Positions 36,139-45,076 are shown, counted from the first letter of the stretch. The stretch is DNA of 64,000 nucleotides from Streptomyces sp. NBC_00442 (GCF_036014195.1 NZ_CP107918.1:1550001-1614000); one strand, 5' to 3'. Made by a program: numbers and translations. Notes: generated by a model not told the origin, from the sequence alone.

Positions 36139-36386
36139 GCGTGTTCACCGACCGCGCCTCGACATGTACTCCCGAATCCATGCTTATGGTCACCGCTTCG
36201 GTCAAGGGGGCGCCCGCCCCTTCGCACCATCCGTTACGGAGCCGGTACTCCCCGGGGGTGCGCGCTCACCGAGAGTGCCGCCACGCGACCGGATCGTTAT
36301 GCTCAAGTTCCGCTCAGATGTAATGACGCTGGTCACAACTCACTACTACGTTCCTCCCCAACCGAGGAGGACGGAGCAAGAAGCCG

Positions 36387-37172
36387 ATGAGCGGAGTATC
36401 AGTGGCCAAGGGGACCGAGGACGCCGTACCCGCGTCGGGTGACCTGGTCGTGCTGAGCAACGTCAACAAGCACTTCGGCGCGCTGCATGTGCTCCAGGAC
36501 ATCGACCTGACCATCGCCCGTGGCGAGGTCGTCGTCGTCATCGGGCCCTCAGGGTCCGGGAAGTCCACGCTGTGCCGCACCATCAACCGCCTGGAGACGA
36601 TCGATTCCGGGGCGATCTCGATCGACGGCAAACCGCTGCCCCAGGAGGGCAAGGAGCTGGCGCGGTTGCGTGCCGATGTCGGCATGGTCTTCCAGTCGTT
36701 CAACCTCTTCGCGCACAAGACGGTGCTGGAGAACGTGATGCTGGGCCAGGTCAAGGTCCGCAAGACCGACAAGGGGGCCGCGGAGCAGAAGGCGCGCGCC
36801 CTGCTCGACCGGGTCGGCGTCGGCACCCAGGCCGACAAGTATCCGGCGCAGCTCTCGGGCGGTCAGCAGCAACGCGTGGCGATCGCGCGGGCGTTGGCGA
36901 TGGACCCCAAGGTGATGCTCTTCGACGAGCCCACCTCGGCACTGGACCCGGAGATGATCAACGAGGTCCTGGAAGTCATGCAGCAGCTGGCGCGGGACGG
37001 CATGACGATGGTCGTCGTCACGCACGAGATGGGCTTCGCCCGCTCGGCGGCCAACCGGGTCGTGTTCATGGCCGACGGGAAGATCGTGGAAGAGGCCGTG
37101 CCCGACCAGTTCTTCAGCAACCCGCGCAGCGACCGGGCCAAGGACTTCCTGTCGAAGATCCTGCACCACTGA
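36387..37172 (+). CDS. gluA: glutamate ABC transporter ATP-binding protein
   Basis: A 261-residue ABC ATPase of the polar amino-acid (PAAT) family. Walker A is [18 protein letters not shown], the Q-loop [13 protein letters not shown], the signature [18 protein letters not shown], Walker [16 protein letters not shown] and the H-loop [12 protein letters not shown]. An N-terminal extension of about 18 residues precedes the domain. Start ATG 36387 has GGAGGACGGAG upstream. It is the first gene of gluABCD and energises uptake of glutamate through GluC/GluD. Confidence 0.95.
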   Translation: MSGVSVAKGTEDAVPASGDLVVLSNVNKHFGALHVLQDIDLTIARGEVVVVIGPSGSGKSTLCRTINRLETIDSGAISIDGKPLPQEGKELARLRADVGMVFQSFNLFAHKTVLENVMLGQVKVRKTDKGAAEQKARALLDRVGVGTQADKYPAQLSGGQQQRVAIARALAMDPKVMLFDEPTSALDPEMINEVLEVMQQLARDGMTMVVVTHEMGFARSAANRVVFMADGKIVEEAVPDQFFSNPRSDRAKDFLSKILHH

Positions 37173-37254
37173 CGCGCACCACCGGCACCGCCGGCACCAG
37201 CCGGCACCGTCGGCGGCAGTCGGCCGCAAGACGGCTGCAAGACCGGCCACGAGC

Positions 37255-37300
37255 AGGTGGCGGACAGCCGACGACAGATGACAGATGGCAAAGATCCATT
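37255..37300. repeat. degenerate GACAGATG repeats between gluA and gluB
   Basis: GACAGCCGACGACAGATGAC, then CAGATGGC, then TTGTCAACTGTCC. These words resemble those at 24655-24790 and 41843-41960. They occupy part of the 206-bp gluA-gluB spacer. Confidence 0.5.
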
Positions 37301-37378
37301 GTCAACTGTCCATCGCCGCCGCGCACTTGACGGCCGACCGATGACGATCAACGACCAACGACGCAAGGAATGTTCGCC

Positions 37379-38299
37379 ATGATGCTCCGCAAGTACGCCG
37401 CCGTCGCGGCGATCGCCGCGCTCGCTCTGACCGCGACCGCCTGTGGCGGGAAGTCCGGCTCCGCCGGTGACAAGCAGTCCGCACAGCCGGGCGCCAGCGA
37501 CGCGCCGAAGCTTCCGACGTACACCGTGGCCTCCAACGTCACCCTCGACTCGCCGACCTTCAAGGCGGCCAAGTCCCGCGGCAAGCTCATCATCGGCTCC
37601 AAGGCCGACCAGCCCTACCTCGGCTTCGAGGACCAGTCGACGCGGGTGCGTTCCGGCTTCGACGTCGAGATCGCCAAGATGATCGCCGCCGACCTGGGCT
37701 TCAAGGACGACCAGATCGAGTGGAAGACCGTCGACTCCGGAGTGCGCGAGACCGCGATCTCCAAGGGCCAGGTCGACTACTACGTCGGCACCTACACGAT
37801 CAACGACAAGCGTAAGCAGCAGGTCGGCTTCGCCGGACCGTACTACAAGGCCGGCGCCGACCTGCTCGTCCGCCAGGACGACACCTCCATCACCGGCAAG
37901 ACCTCCGTCAAGGGCAAGAAGGTCTGCTCGATCGTCGGCTCCACGCCGCTGCAGGAGATCAAGAAGCCCGAGTACGGCGCCTCCGTCGTCGAGCTGTCCA
38001 AGTACTCGGACTGCGTGCAGCAGCTCCTGACCAAGCAGGTCGACGCGGTGACCACCGACGACGCGATCCTCAAGGGCTACGCCGCCAAGAACTCGGGCAA
38101 GCTCCGCGTGGTCGGCAAGCCGTTCACCGAGGAGCCGTACGGCATCGGCATGAACAAGGACGACAAGGCGCTGCGCGACTTCGTCGACTCCTCGCTGGAG
38201 AAGCACGAGCAGGACGGCACGTACAAGAAGATCTACGACGCGACGCTCGGCCTGTCCGGCTCCACCTTCCAGGCCCCGCCGGCCGTCGTCCGTTACTGA
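37379..38299 (+). CDS. gluB: glutamate ABC transporter substrate-binding lipoprotein
   Basis: 306 residues. The start is taken at ATG 37379 (AAGGA 9 nt upstream). ATG 37370 and 37382 also fit the frame. The signal peptide ends in ALALTATACGGK, so a lipidated Cys anchors it to the membrane. The type 2 periplasmic-binding fold of the PAAT family is clear: GKLIIGSKADQPYLGFEDQ, GFDVEIAKMIAADLGF, VDYYVGTYTINDKRKQQV and GFAGPYYKAGADLLV. It captures glutamate (and perhaps aspartate) for GluCD. Confidence 0.94.
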   Translation: MMLRKYAAVAAIAALALTATACGGKSGSAGDKQSAQPGASDAPKLPTYTVASNVTLDSPTFKAAKSRGKLIIGSKADQPYLGFEDQSTRVRSGFDVEIAKMIAADLGFKDDQIEWKTVDSGVRETAISKGQVDYYVGTYTINDKRKQQVGFAGPYYKAGADLLVRQDDTSITGKTSVKGKKVCSIVGSTPLQEIKKPEYGASVVELSKYSDCVQQLLTKQVDAVTTDDAILKGYAAKNSGKLRVVGKPFTEEPYGIGMNKDDKALRDFVDSSLEKHEQDGTYKKIYDATLGLSGSTFQAPPAVVRY

Positions 38300-38428
38300 C
38301 GGCAGCCGCACCGACGACAACCGCTCAACCCGCTCAACCCCTCAGCCGTTTGACGCGCCCCGTACCCGGTACGGGGCGCCCCGGCCCTGTCCGACGACCC
38401 AGCCGCTGCCCGCCGACGCGGAGACCTC

Positions 38429-39076
38429 ATGAACGTACTGCTCGACCATTTCGCGGATTTCCGTGACGGCTTCATAGGCACGGTGGAGATCACCGTCGTC
38501 AGCTCGGTCATCGCGCTGGTGCTCGGACTGCTGCTCGCCGGTTTCCGGGTCTCCCCGGTGCCGCCGTTGCGCTTCTTCGGCACCGCCTGGGTGACGCTGT
38601 TGCGCAACACCCCTTTGACGCTGCTCTTCCTGGTCTCCTTCTTCGTCGTGCCGGAGATCTTCTTCCCCGGGATGAGCCCGTTCCTTCTCGGTTCGCTCGC
38701 GCTCGGTTTCTACACGGCGTCGTTCGTGTGCGAGGCCGTCAGGTCGGGTATCAGCACGGTGCCGTTGGGCCAGGCGGAGGCCGCCCGCTCGATCGGCATG
38801 AGCTTCCCGCAGACGCTGGGCCTGATCGTGCTGCCGCAGGCCACCCGGACGGTGATCCCGCCGCTGAGTTCCATCTTCATCGCGCTCACGAAGAACTCGG
38901 CGATCGCCGGTGCCTTCAGTGTGACCGAGCTGTTCGGCTGGCAGAAACTGATGAGCGAGGACGGGTACGACATCGTGCCGGTCTTCATCTGGGTCGCCCT
39001 CGGCTATCTGATCGTCACCTTCGCGATGAGTGGCCTCTTCCGTCTCCTTGAGCGCCGCATGGAGGTCGCCCGATGA
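38429..39076 (+). CDS. gluC: glutamate ABC transporter permease
   Basis: A 215-residue PAAT permease with about five membrane helices. It shows the LLRNTPLTLLFLVSF helix, and the EAA coupling loop appears as EAARSIGMSFPQTLGLIVLP. The N-terminal helix VEITVVSSVIALVLGLLLA is typical. Its last codons overlap the gluD start by 4 nt (ATGA), which indicates translational coupling. It forms a heterodimer with GluD. Confidence 0.94.
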   Translation: MNVLLDHFADFRDGFIGTVEITVVSSVIALVLGLLLAGFRVSPVPPLRFFGTAWVTLLRNTPLTLLFLVSFFVVPEIFFPGMSPFLLGSLALGFYTASFVCEAVRSGISTVPLGQAEAARSIGMSFPQTLGLIVLPQATRTVIPPLSSIFIALTKNSAIAGAFSVTELFGWQKLMSEDGYDIVPVFIWVALGYLIVTFAMSGLFRLLERRMEVAR

Positions 39077-40011
39077 GTGCCAGCGTTCTCTATGACGCCC
39101 CCGGCCCCAAGGCCGTCGTCCGCAACCGGATCTATGCCGTCGTCGGCACGGTCGTCCTGCTCGGTCTGGCCGTCGTCGCCGTCGTCCGGCTCTCGGACAA
39201 GGGCGACCTCGACTACGGCATGTGGGACATCTTCAATTACGAGGGCATCCGGCAGAACATCGCCGACGCGGTGCTCGCCACGTTGAAGGCGTTCGGTCTC
39301 GCGGCCGTCGGCTCGCTGGTGCTGGGCGTGGTCCTGGCCGTCGCCCGGCTGTCCGACCACAAGCCGGTGCGGTGGGCTGCGACGGCGTTCATCGAGCTGT
39401 TCCGTTCCATCCCGCTGCTCATCACGATCTACGGGGTGTGGGTGGGTTTCCTCACCGACTACTCGATGTGGGCGCTGGCGCTCGGCCTGTCGATCTACAA
39501 CGGCTGTGTCCAGGCGGAAGTACTGCGGGCCGGCGTCAACTCGGTGCCCAAGGGGCAGCGGGAGGCGGCGTACGCCCTGGGGATGAGCAAGACGCAGGTG
39601 ATGGCCAGTGTTCTCATGCCGCAGGCGGTCCGTGCGATGCTGCCGACGATCATCAGCCAGCTCGTCGTCACGCTCAAGGACACGTCGCTCGGTTTCATCA
39701 TCCTGTATCCGGAGCTGCTCCAGACGGCCCGGCTGATCGCGAGCAACACGCAGGTCAACGGCGCGTACCCGTATGTGTCGACCATTGTGGTCATCGGCAC
39801 CATCTATGTGGCGATGTGTCTGCTGCTCGCGGCGCTCGCCACGTGGATCGAGAAGCGCGGGCGACGGGCGAAGACGGGGATCTCCGTGGGCGCGGCCGCC
39901 GCTCCGCTCGCCGGTGCCGGTACCGCAGCCGGTCCTGCCGTTGGTCCTGGCGCCGCGGTGGCGGCCGAGGGGCCCGTGGGGGCCGATGGGGTGCCTGACG
40001 CGACGAACTGA
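39073..40011 (+). CDS. gluD: glutamate ABC transporter permease
   Basis: A 312-residue PAAT permease. Helices include AVVGTVVLLGLAVVAVVRL and TLKAFGLAAVGSLVLGVVLA, and the EAA loop is EAAYALGMSKTQVMASVLMP. Compared with GluC it has an N-terminal extension with an extra helix and a 45-residue Ala/Gly/Pro-rich cytosolic tail after RRAKTGISVG. It starts inside the gluC stop (ATGA). A hairpin terminator follows. Confidence 0.94.
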   Translation: MSASVLYDAPGPKAVVRNRIYAVVGTVVLLGLAVVAVVRLSDKGDLDYGMWDIFNYEGIRQNIADAVLATLKAFGLAAVGSLVLGVVLAVARLSDHKPVRWAATAFIELFRSIPLLITIYGVWVGFLTDYSMWALALGLSIYNGCVQAEVLRAGVNSVPKGQREAAYALGMSKTQVMASVLMPQAVRAMLPTIISQLVVTLKDTSLGFIILYPELLQTARLIASNTQVNGAYPYVSTIVVIGTIYVAMCLLLAALATWIEKRGRRAKTGISVGAAAAPLAGAGTAAGPAVGPGAAVAAEGPVGADGVPDATN

Positions 40012-40019
40012 CGGCATAT

Positions 40020-40047
40020 GAGGCAGTGACGCCCGCGTCGCTGCCTC
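40020..40047 (+). terminator. terminator after gluD
   Basis: GAGGCAGTGACGC (40020-40032) pairs with GCGTCGCTGCCTC (40035-40047) with one G-U wobble. It lies 8 bp after the gluD stop. Confidence 0.65.
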
Positions 40048-40154
40048 CGTCACTTGACGCAAGCACGCGCAGTGGGTTGCATACGTTCTGTGATCGTGCA
40101 CCGGGTTCCCCGCGCCACCTGCAAGCCGTTCCGACGTTCCTCGGGAGTCACGCC

Positions 40155-41840
40155 GTGGACCCGGTGATCATTGTCGGCGCCGGTCCGGTGGGCCTGGTGC
40201 TGGCGCTCTCCCTCGCGGCGCAGGGTGTGCCGTCCGTGGTTCTGGACGAGGGCTCGGGACCGGAGGAGCCGCGTCCGGTCCGTACGGTCGTGCTGCGCCC
40301 GGATGTCGCCGCGTTCGTGGCGGGGCTGGGGTGTCCGGCCGTGGTGGGCGACGGTGTCGGCTGGGTGGCCTGGCGGTCGATGAGGCGCGGTCACCTACTG
40401 CGCCGTGTGGAGTTCGGTGAGGGCCGGGACGGGGGGCCGTCGCCGGTGCATGTGCCGCAGCACGAGTTGGTGCGGGGGCTGCGTGCGGCCCTTGCGGCGT
40501 CCGGGCTGGTCCGTCTGGTCACGCACAGCCGTCTGGACCGGTTGGAGCAGGACGCGCAGGGGGTGTCCGCGCACACGTCGGGGCCGGGTGCGACGTGGTG
40601 GCGGGGCAGCTATGCGGTCGGCTGCGACGGTGCCCGCTCCACGGTCCGCAAGCTGCTCGATGTCCGTTTCGCGGGCCGTACGGCGGTGGAGCGTCAGGCG
40701 GTGGTGGCTCTGCGGGCCGAACTGCCGTGGCCCGGTGAGGCGTTGCTGCACCGGCTGCCGCCGTGGCGGGCGGGTGGCGAGGAGGTGACGGCCCGTCCTT
40801 TGCCGGGCGGGATCTGGCGGCTGGACTGGCTGCTTCCGCCGCGTGCCGACCTGGTCACGCCGGACGCCCTGGTGGGGCGGGTGCGGGACACGCTCGGCGG
40901 CTGGTGCGGTGGGACGCCGCAGTACGAGCTGCTGGACACGGGGGTCCACACGGTGCATCACCGGCTCGCGCGGCGCTGGCGGGTGCGGCGCGCGTTCCTG
41001 GCCGGGGACGCCGCGCATCTGCTGGGCGCTCTGGGGACGCAGGGCCTCGACGAGGGGCTGCGGGACGCGCGGAACCTCGCGTGGAAGCTGGCCCGTGCCT
41101 GGCACCACGGCCCGTGCGAGGCGCTCCTGGACAGTTATCAGGCGGAGCGGCGGACGGCGGTGGCGGCACGGCTGCGGGCGGCCGACCAGTCGTTGCCGGT
41201 GCTGCGGGGCGGGGCGGGGCTGCGCGGGTGGATTCCGGGTACCGCGCGGGCTCACGACGCGCTGGTGGCCGACGGGCATCTGGGGCGCGGTCCGCTCGGG
41301 GCGCCGGACGGCCATCCGGATTCGCCTCTCGCGCCCGCGCCTGCCGAGTCGCACATCGCGGTGGGTACGGCGGCGGGTTCGCCGGTCTCGGACGTGCCGG
41401 TGACGGCGCCGGACGGTGGTGTGGTCGCGCTGCGGGACCGGTTGGGCAGGGGCAGGCTTCTGGTGGTTCTGGTCGCGCCGGGCACCGCGGTCTGGGACCG
41501 TCGGCACTGGCTCACGGCGGGGGTCATGCCCCGTTTGACGGCGGCGGTGGCCGAGCTGCCGCTCGATGCCGAGCTGTTGGTCGCCGAGGCCTATCCGGGT
41601 GCGCCCGCTCATGCCGTCCTTCTGGTGCGTCCCGATGGCCACCTGGTCGCGGCCTTCAACGGCGTGCACCCGGTGGATCTGTACGCTGCCGCCGAGGCGG
41701 TACGGGGTGGGGTGGGGCGGGGCGAGGGGGACCCTGCCGGGTCTGGGTCTGGGTCTGGGGCCGACCGTGTTGGTGGTGGCGGGGTTGAGGGTGCTGGTGC
41801 CGCGCAGGTGGGGCAGGTGGTGGGGCGGAGGGCGGAGTGA
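40155..41840 (+). CDS. FAD-dependent monooxygenase (PHBH/phenol-hydroxylase type)
   Basis: 561 residues, start GTG 40155 with GGGAG upstream. The open frame before it has no domain. The Rossmann GXGXXG is VIIVGAGPVGLVLALSLA. The middle fingerprint (DG) is YAVGCDGARSTVRKLLDV, and the GD motif is FLAGDAAHLLGALGTQGLDE, followed by GLRDARNLAWKLA. The C-terminal thioredoxin-like domain (VVALRDRLGRGRLLVVLVAP) is that of aromatic hydroxylases. The last 40 residues are Gly-rich low complexity (GSGSGSGADRVGGGGVEG). It hydroxylates an aromatic or polyketide substrate using NAD(P)H and O2. It stands alone, so the substrate is unknown. Confidence 0.88.
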   Translation: MDPVIIVGAGPVGLVLALSLAAQGVPSVVLDEGSGPEEPRPVRTVVLRPDVAAFVAGLGCPAVVGDGVGWVAWRSMRRGHLLRRVEFGEGRDGGPSPVHVPQHELVRGLRAALAASGLVRLVTHSRLDRLEQDAQGVSAHTSGPGATWWRGSYAVGCDGARSTVRKLLDVRFAGRTAVERQAVVALRAELPWPGEALLHRLPPWRAGGEEVTARPLPGGIWRLDWLLPPRADLVTPDALVGRVRDTLGGWCGGTPQYELLDTGVHTVHHRLARRWRVRRAFLAGDAAHLLGALGTQGLDEGLRDARNLAWKLARAWHHGPCEALLDSYQAERRTAVAARLRAADQSLPVLRGGAGLRGWIPGTARAHDALVADGHLGRGPLGAPDGHPDSPLAPAPAESHIAVGTAAGSPVSDVPVTAPDGGVVALRDRLGRGRLLVVLVAPGTAVWDRRHWLTAGVMPRLTAAVAELPLDAELLVAEAYPGAPAHAVLLVRPDGHLVAAFNGVHPVDLYAAAEAVRGGVGRGEGDPAGSGSGSGADRVGGGGVEGAGAAQVGQVVGRRAE

Positions 41841-41842
41841 CA

Positions 41843-41960
41843 CGTGACGTGCTGGCCGATGTCTGATGGCCGGTGCTTGATGGGCGATGTCTGACCGTCG
41901 CTGCCTGGCTGCCGGTGCCGTACGTTCGACGTCTGACGGTCGATGTGCGTCATCTGATAT
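41843..41960. repeat. degenerate GATGTCTGA/GACGTCTGACGG repeat spacer
   Basis: Words such as CCGATGTCTGATGGCCGG, GGCGATGTCTGACCGTCG and CGACGTCTGACGGTCGATG recur. They fill the first part of the 351-bp spacer before the cysteine dioxygenase operon. They resemble, on the opposite strand, the spacer at 24655-24790. Confidence 0.55.
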
Positions 41961-42053
41961 CCGTCATCCGGACGCCGATTGACCGGCACGGCCGCTCATG
42001 GTCTACTCCCGAGCGTGACCGACACCGATGTGCGCCTGTGGCGGAGGGTCCAT

Positions 42054-42101
42054 ATGGACCTCGTCCGCTATGCGGGCTGCGTGTGTCGCCCGTCCTGCTG
42101 A
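42054..42101 (+). CDS. cysteine-rich leader peptide (candidate attenuator)
   Basis: A 15-codon frame MDLVRYAGCVCRPSC, stop TGA 42099-42101, with GGAGGG 5 nt upstream of ATG 42054. Three of the last seven residues are cysteine. The frame is open to GTG 42030 and GTG 42015. The longer form adds RRVH before MDLVR, which recalls the RHVDL-type putative leader peptides found upstream of sulfur genes in Streptomyces. It lies 90 bp before the cysteine dioxygenase gene. Ribosome stalling at Cys codons when charged tRNA-Cys is low could control the operon. I see no strong terminator hairpin between the peptide and the gene, so a Rho-dependent or translational mechanism is more likely. Inference only. 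Confidence 0.6.
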   Translation: MDLVRYAGCVCRPSC

Positions 42102-42191
42102 TTCGCCTTTCCTTCGCGCCGTGCCGCAGCGCCCTTGTGCCGCTGATCGGCCGTACGCGCGCCTTCGCGAACTCCCTCAGGACGGTCTGCT

Positions 42192-42725
42192 GTGTCGCTC
42201 CTCGTACCCACACCTGTCAGTACATCGGTGCCCGCCCCCACTGAGGCGGCACTGCTCGACTTCGCCCAACGCACGGCTGCGGATGCCGCGTTGGTCGCCT
42301 CGCTCCCCCTCGACGAAGAGGGACGCACCTGGATTCGTCTCGACGGGCCGGGCGGCAGTGAGGCGTGGCTGATCGGCTGGCCGCCCGGTACCGGTACGGG
42401 CTGGCACGATCACGGTGGCTCTCACGGTGCCTTCGCGACGGCGGCGGGCGCGCTGCGTGAGGACTCGCTGGCGGCCCGGCTGCCCACGGAGGGCTGGAAG
42501 ACGCTGGAGCTGGCCGAAGGGGTGGACCGTTCAAGGGAGTTGGGGGCCGGCAGCGGCCGGGCGTTCGGGCCGCATCATGTGCATCAGGTGCGGAACGAGT
42601 CGGGGACCGGGCATGCGATTTCGGTGCACGCCTACTATCCGCCGCTGCCGCTGATCCGGCGGTACAGCCGGACGGGCGCGGTGCTGAGGGTCGAGCAGGT
42701 CGAGCGTCCGGAGGACTGGAGTTGA
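42192..42725 (+). CDS. cysteine dioxygenase
   Basis: A 177-residue cupin-fold thiol dioxygenase that oxidises L-cysteine to cysteine sulfinate with iron and O2. The start is GTG 42192 with AGGACGG upstream. The iron-binding histidines are in GTGWHDHGGSHGAF and the third in PHHVHQVRNESG. VHAYYPPLPLIRRYS is the typical C-terminal signature. The length is near that of bacterial CDO. Its stop overlaps the start of the rhodanese gene. The upstream Cys-rich leader suggests regulation by cysteine supply. Confidence 0.9.
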   Translation: MSLLVPTPVSTSVPAPTEAALLDFAQRTAADAALVASLPLDEEGRTWIRLDGPGGSEAWLIGWPPGTGTGWHDHGGSHGAFATAAGALREDSLAARLPTEGWKTLELAEGVDRSRELGAGSGRAFGPHHVHQVRNESGTGHAISVHAYYPPLPLIRRYSRTGAVLRVEQVERPEDWS

Positions 42726-43129
42726 GTGCGGAACGTGGCCGGCCGGTGGGAATCGATGAGCTTCTCGAACGGGCCAGATCGGGTCTTGACCGGTTGTCTC
42801 CGCAGGAGGCGTTTGCCGAGGCCGCGAGGGGGGCCCTTGTGGTGGACATCCGGTATGCGGCGCTGCGGGAGCGGGACGGTCTGATTCCGGGGGCCCTGGT
42901 GGTCGAGCGCAATGAGTTGGAGTGGCGGCTCGATCCGCAGGGCAGTCATCGCGCCGCGGAGGCCACGAGCCATGCGTTGCGGGTGGTGGTGGTCTGCAAT
43001 GAGGGGTATGCGTCGTCTCTCGCGGCGGTGTCTTTGCGGGAGTTGGGGCTGTATCGGGCGACCGATCTGATCGGTGGTTTCCAGGCGTGGCGTGCGGCGG
43101 GTTTGCCGGTGACGGGACCGGTTGGCTGA
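42722..43129 (+). CDS. rhodanese-like domain protein
   Basis: A 135-residue single-domain rhodanese. It starts at TTG 42722, which overlaps the TGA of the cysteine dioxygenase gene (TTGA), so translation is coupled. The domain shows ALVVDIRYAALRERDGLIPG and the active-site loop VVVCNEGYASSLAAVSLREL, with the sulfur-carrying Cys in CNEGYAS, followed by TDLIGGFQAWRAAGLPV. It transfers sulfane sulfur, perhaps handling sulfur released during cysteine breakdown. The pairing with cysteine dioxygenase supports that. Confidence 0.88.
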   Translation: MSAERGRPVGIDELLERARSGLDRLSPQEAFAEAARGALVVDIRYAALRERDGLIPGALVVERNELEWRLDPQGSHRAAEATSHALRVVVVCNEGYASSLAAVSLRELGLYRATDLIGGFQAWRAAGLPVTGPVG

Positions 43130-43202
43130 CCTGCGGCGGGGTGTGGGCCTCGCTCGTTCTGCGAGGTGCTCCGGCTGGTGCGGTTGGGTGGGCTGGTGTG
43201 GC

Positions 43203-43230
43203 GTCCCTGGCCGGGTGAGTGGCCAGGGAC
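43203..43230. terminator. bidirectional terminator between rhodanese gene and recX
   Basis: A 10-bp perfect stem, GTCCCTGGCC (43203-43212) pairing with GGCCAGGGAC (43221-43230), with an 8-nt loop, between convergent genes. Confidence 0.75.
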
Positions 43231-43273
43231 GGGATGCCCGGGGTGCCGGCGGTTGCCGGGCGGCCTGTGCGGG

Positions 43274-43897
43274 TCAGGCTTCGTACAGGTCGTCGGCGTC
43301 TTCGCCTTCTTGCTGGAGTGCCTGCCGGACGACGCGCAGGGCCATGCCTTCCGGGTAGCCCTTGCGGGCGAGCATGCCGGCGAGGCGGCGCAGGCGGCGG
43401 TCTCGGTCGAGGCCGCGGGTGGAGCGCAGTTTGCGTGCGACGAGGGCGCGGGCGGTTTCCTCCTCGCGGTCGGAGTCGAGTTGGGCGATTGCTTCGTCGA
43501 CGACGGTGGCGTCGACGCCCTTGGTGCGCAGTTCGCGTGCCAGGGCGCGGCGGGCGAGTCCGCGGCCGTGGTGGCGGGATTCCACCCAGGCGTCGGCGAA
43601 GGCGGCGTCGTTGATCAGGCCGACCTCTTCGAAGCGGGAGAGGACGTCTTCGGAGATGTCGTCGGGGATTTCCCGTTTCTTCAGGGCGTCGGCGAGTTGT
43701 TTGCGGGTGCGGGGGGTCCCGGTGAGCAGGCGCAGGCAGATTGCCCGCGCCCGCTCGGCCGGGTCCTGGGGCGGCGGTTGTTTCTCGGCTCTCGTCGAGG
43801 TGGTGCCGTCGCCCGTTCCGTCCGGGCCGCCCCGTCGGGATCGGGCCCGCTGGGGGCTCGGTTCCTCGGGGTCGGCCCACTCGGTCCTGCGGGTCAT
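43274..43897 (-). CDS. recX: regulatory protein RecX
   Basis: A 207-residue modulator that limits RecA filament growth. Tandem three-helix repeats are clear: AICLRLLTGTPRTRKQLADA, VLSRFEEVGLINDAAFADAW, GRGLARRALARELRTKGVDA and RLAGMLARKGYPEGMALRVV. The N-terminal 45 residues are charged and disordered. The ATG at 43897 lies 2 nt after the recA stop, so it is co-transcribed and probably translated by re-initiation. Confidence 0.95.
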   Translation of the reverse strand: MTRRTEWADPEEPSPQRARSRRGGPDGTGDGTTSTRAEKQPPPQDPAERARAICLRLLTGTPRTRKQLADALKKREIPDDISEDVLSRFEEVGLINDAAFADAWVESRHHGRGLARRALARELRTKGVDATVVDEAIAQLDSDREEETARALVARKLRSTRGLDRDRRLRRLAGMLARKGYPEGMALRVVRQALQQEGEDADDLYEA

Positions 43898-43899
43898 CG

Positions 43900-45033
43900 C
43901 TAGCTCTTGGCAGCGGCGGCCTTGGCCGTCTTGGCCTTGGGGGCGGGCACGGCTGCCGTGTCCGTCGCCGGGGCGGTTTCGGCGGTGGCGTCCTTGGTGG
44001 TGGCGTCCTTGGTGGTTTCGGTGGCCGGGGCTTCCGGCCGGACACCGACGCCGAGCTTTTCGAGGATCTTCTTCTCGATCTCGTTGGCGAGGTCCGGGTT
44101 GTCCTTGAGGAAGTTGCGGGCGTTCTCCTTGCCCTGGCCGAGCTGGTCGCCCTCGTAGGTGTACCAGGCGCCGGCCTTGCGGACGAAGCCGTGCTCGACG
44201 CCCATGTCGATCAGGCCGCCCTCGCGGCTGATGCCCTGGCCGTAGAGGATGTCGAACTCGGCCTGCTTGAAGGGGGGCGCGACCTTGTTCTTGACGACCT
44301 TGACGCGGGTGCGGTTGCCGACCGCGTCGGTGCCGTCCTTGAGCGTTTCGATGCGGCGGATGTCGAGGCGTACGGAGGCGTAGAACTTCAGGGCCCGGCC
44401 ACCGGTGGTGGTCTCCGGGGAGCCGAACATGACGCCGATCTTCTCGCGGAGCTGGTTGATGAAGATCGCGGTGGTCTTCGACTGGTTGAGCGCGCTGGTG
44501 ATCTTCCGGAGGGCCTGGCTCATGAGGCGGGCCTGGAGGCCCACGTGGGAGTCGCCCATTTCGCCTTCGATTTCCGCGCGCGGCACCAGGGCCGCCACGG
44601 AGTCGATGACGATCAGGTCGAGGGCGCCGGAGCGGACCAGCATGTCGACGATTTCCAGTGCCTGCTCGCCGTTGTCCGGCTGCGACAGGATGAGGTTGTC
44701 GATGTCGACGCCGAGCTTCTTGGCGTACTCGGGGTCGAGGGCGTGTTCGGCGTCGATGAAGGCCACCGAGCCGCCGAGCTTCTGTGCGTTGGCCACCGCG
44801 TGCAGGGTCAGGGTCGTCTTGCCGGAGGATTCCGGGCCGTACACCTCCACGACGCGGCCGCGCGGCAGGCCGCCGACGCCGAGTGCGACGTCGAGCGCGG
44901 TCGACCCGGTGGGGATGACCTCGATGGGCTCGTTCGGCCGCTCGCCCAGGCGCATCACCGCGCCCTTGCCGAATTGCCGTTCAATCTGTGCGAGCGCGGC
45001 GTCGAGCGCCTTCTCGCGGTCGGTTCCTGCCAT
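43900..45033 (-). CDS. recA: recombinase RecA
   Basis: A 377-residue DNA recombinase. It drives homologous recombination and triggers LexA cleavage. The start is ATG 45033 ([20 protein letters not shown]). The frame is open 22 codons further, but conservation begins here. Walker A is [19 protein letters not shown]. Other motifs are the L1/L2 region [37 protein letters not shown] and [17 protein letters not shown]. The Ala/Lys/Thr-rich tail of about 45 residues is longer than in E. coli, as in other streptomycetes. Upstream there is both a PafBC-type promoter and a LexA box. Confidence 0.98.
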   Translation of the reverse strand: MAGTDREKALDAALAQIERQFGKGAVMRLGERPNEPIEVIPTGSTALDVALGVGGLPRGRVVEVYGPESSGKTTLTLHAVANAQKLGGSVAFIDAEHALDPEYAKKLGVDIDNLILSQPDNGEQALEIVDMLVRSGALDLIVIDSVAALVPRAEIEGEMGDSHVGLQARLMSQALRKITSALNQSKTTAIFINQLREKIGVMFGSPETTTGGRALKFYASVRLDIRRIETLKDGTDAVGNRTRVKVVKNKVAPPFKQAEFDILYGQGISREGGLIDMGVEHGFVRKAGAWYTYEGDQLGQGKENARNFLKDNPDLANEIEKKILEKLGVGVRPEAPATETTKDATTKDATAETAPATDTAAVPAPKAKTAKAAAAKS

Positions 45034-45076
45034 GGGTTCCACCCGATTTGCTTGAGTCGATCGCTTCACGTCAATG

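Noticed and set aside
42028..42372. 114-codon + strand frame overlapping the leader peptide and cysteine dioxygenase start
   Set aside because: It runs in another frame through the cysteine dioxygenase gene and has no domain; the short Cys-rich frame with a ribosome binding site fits better.
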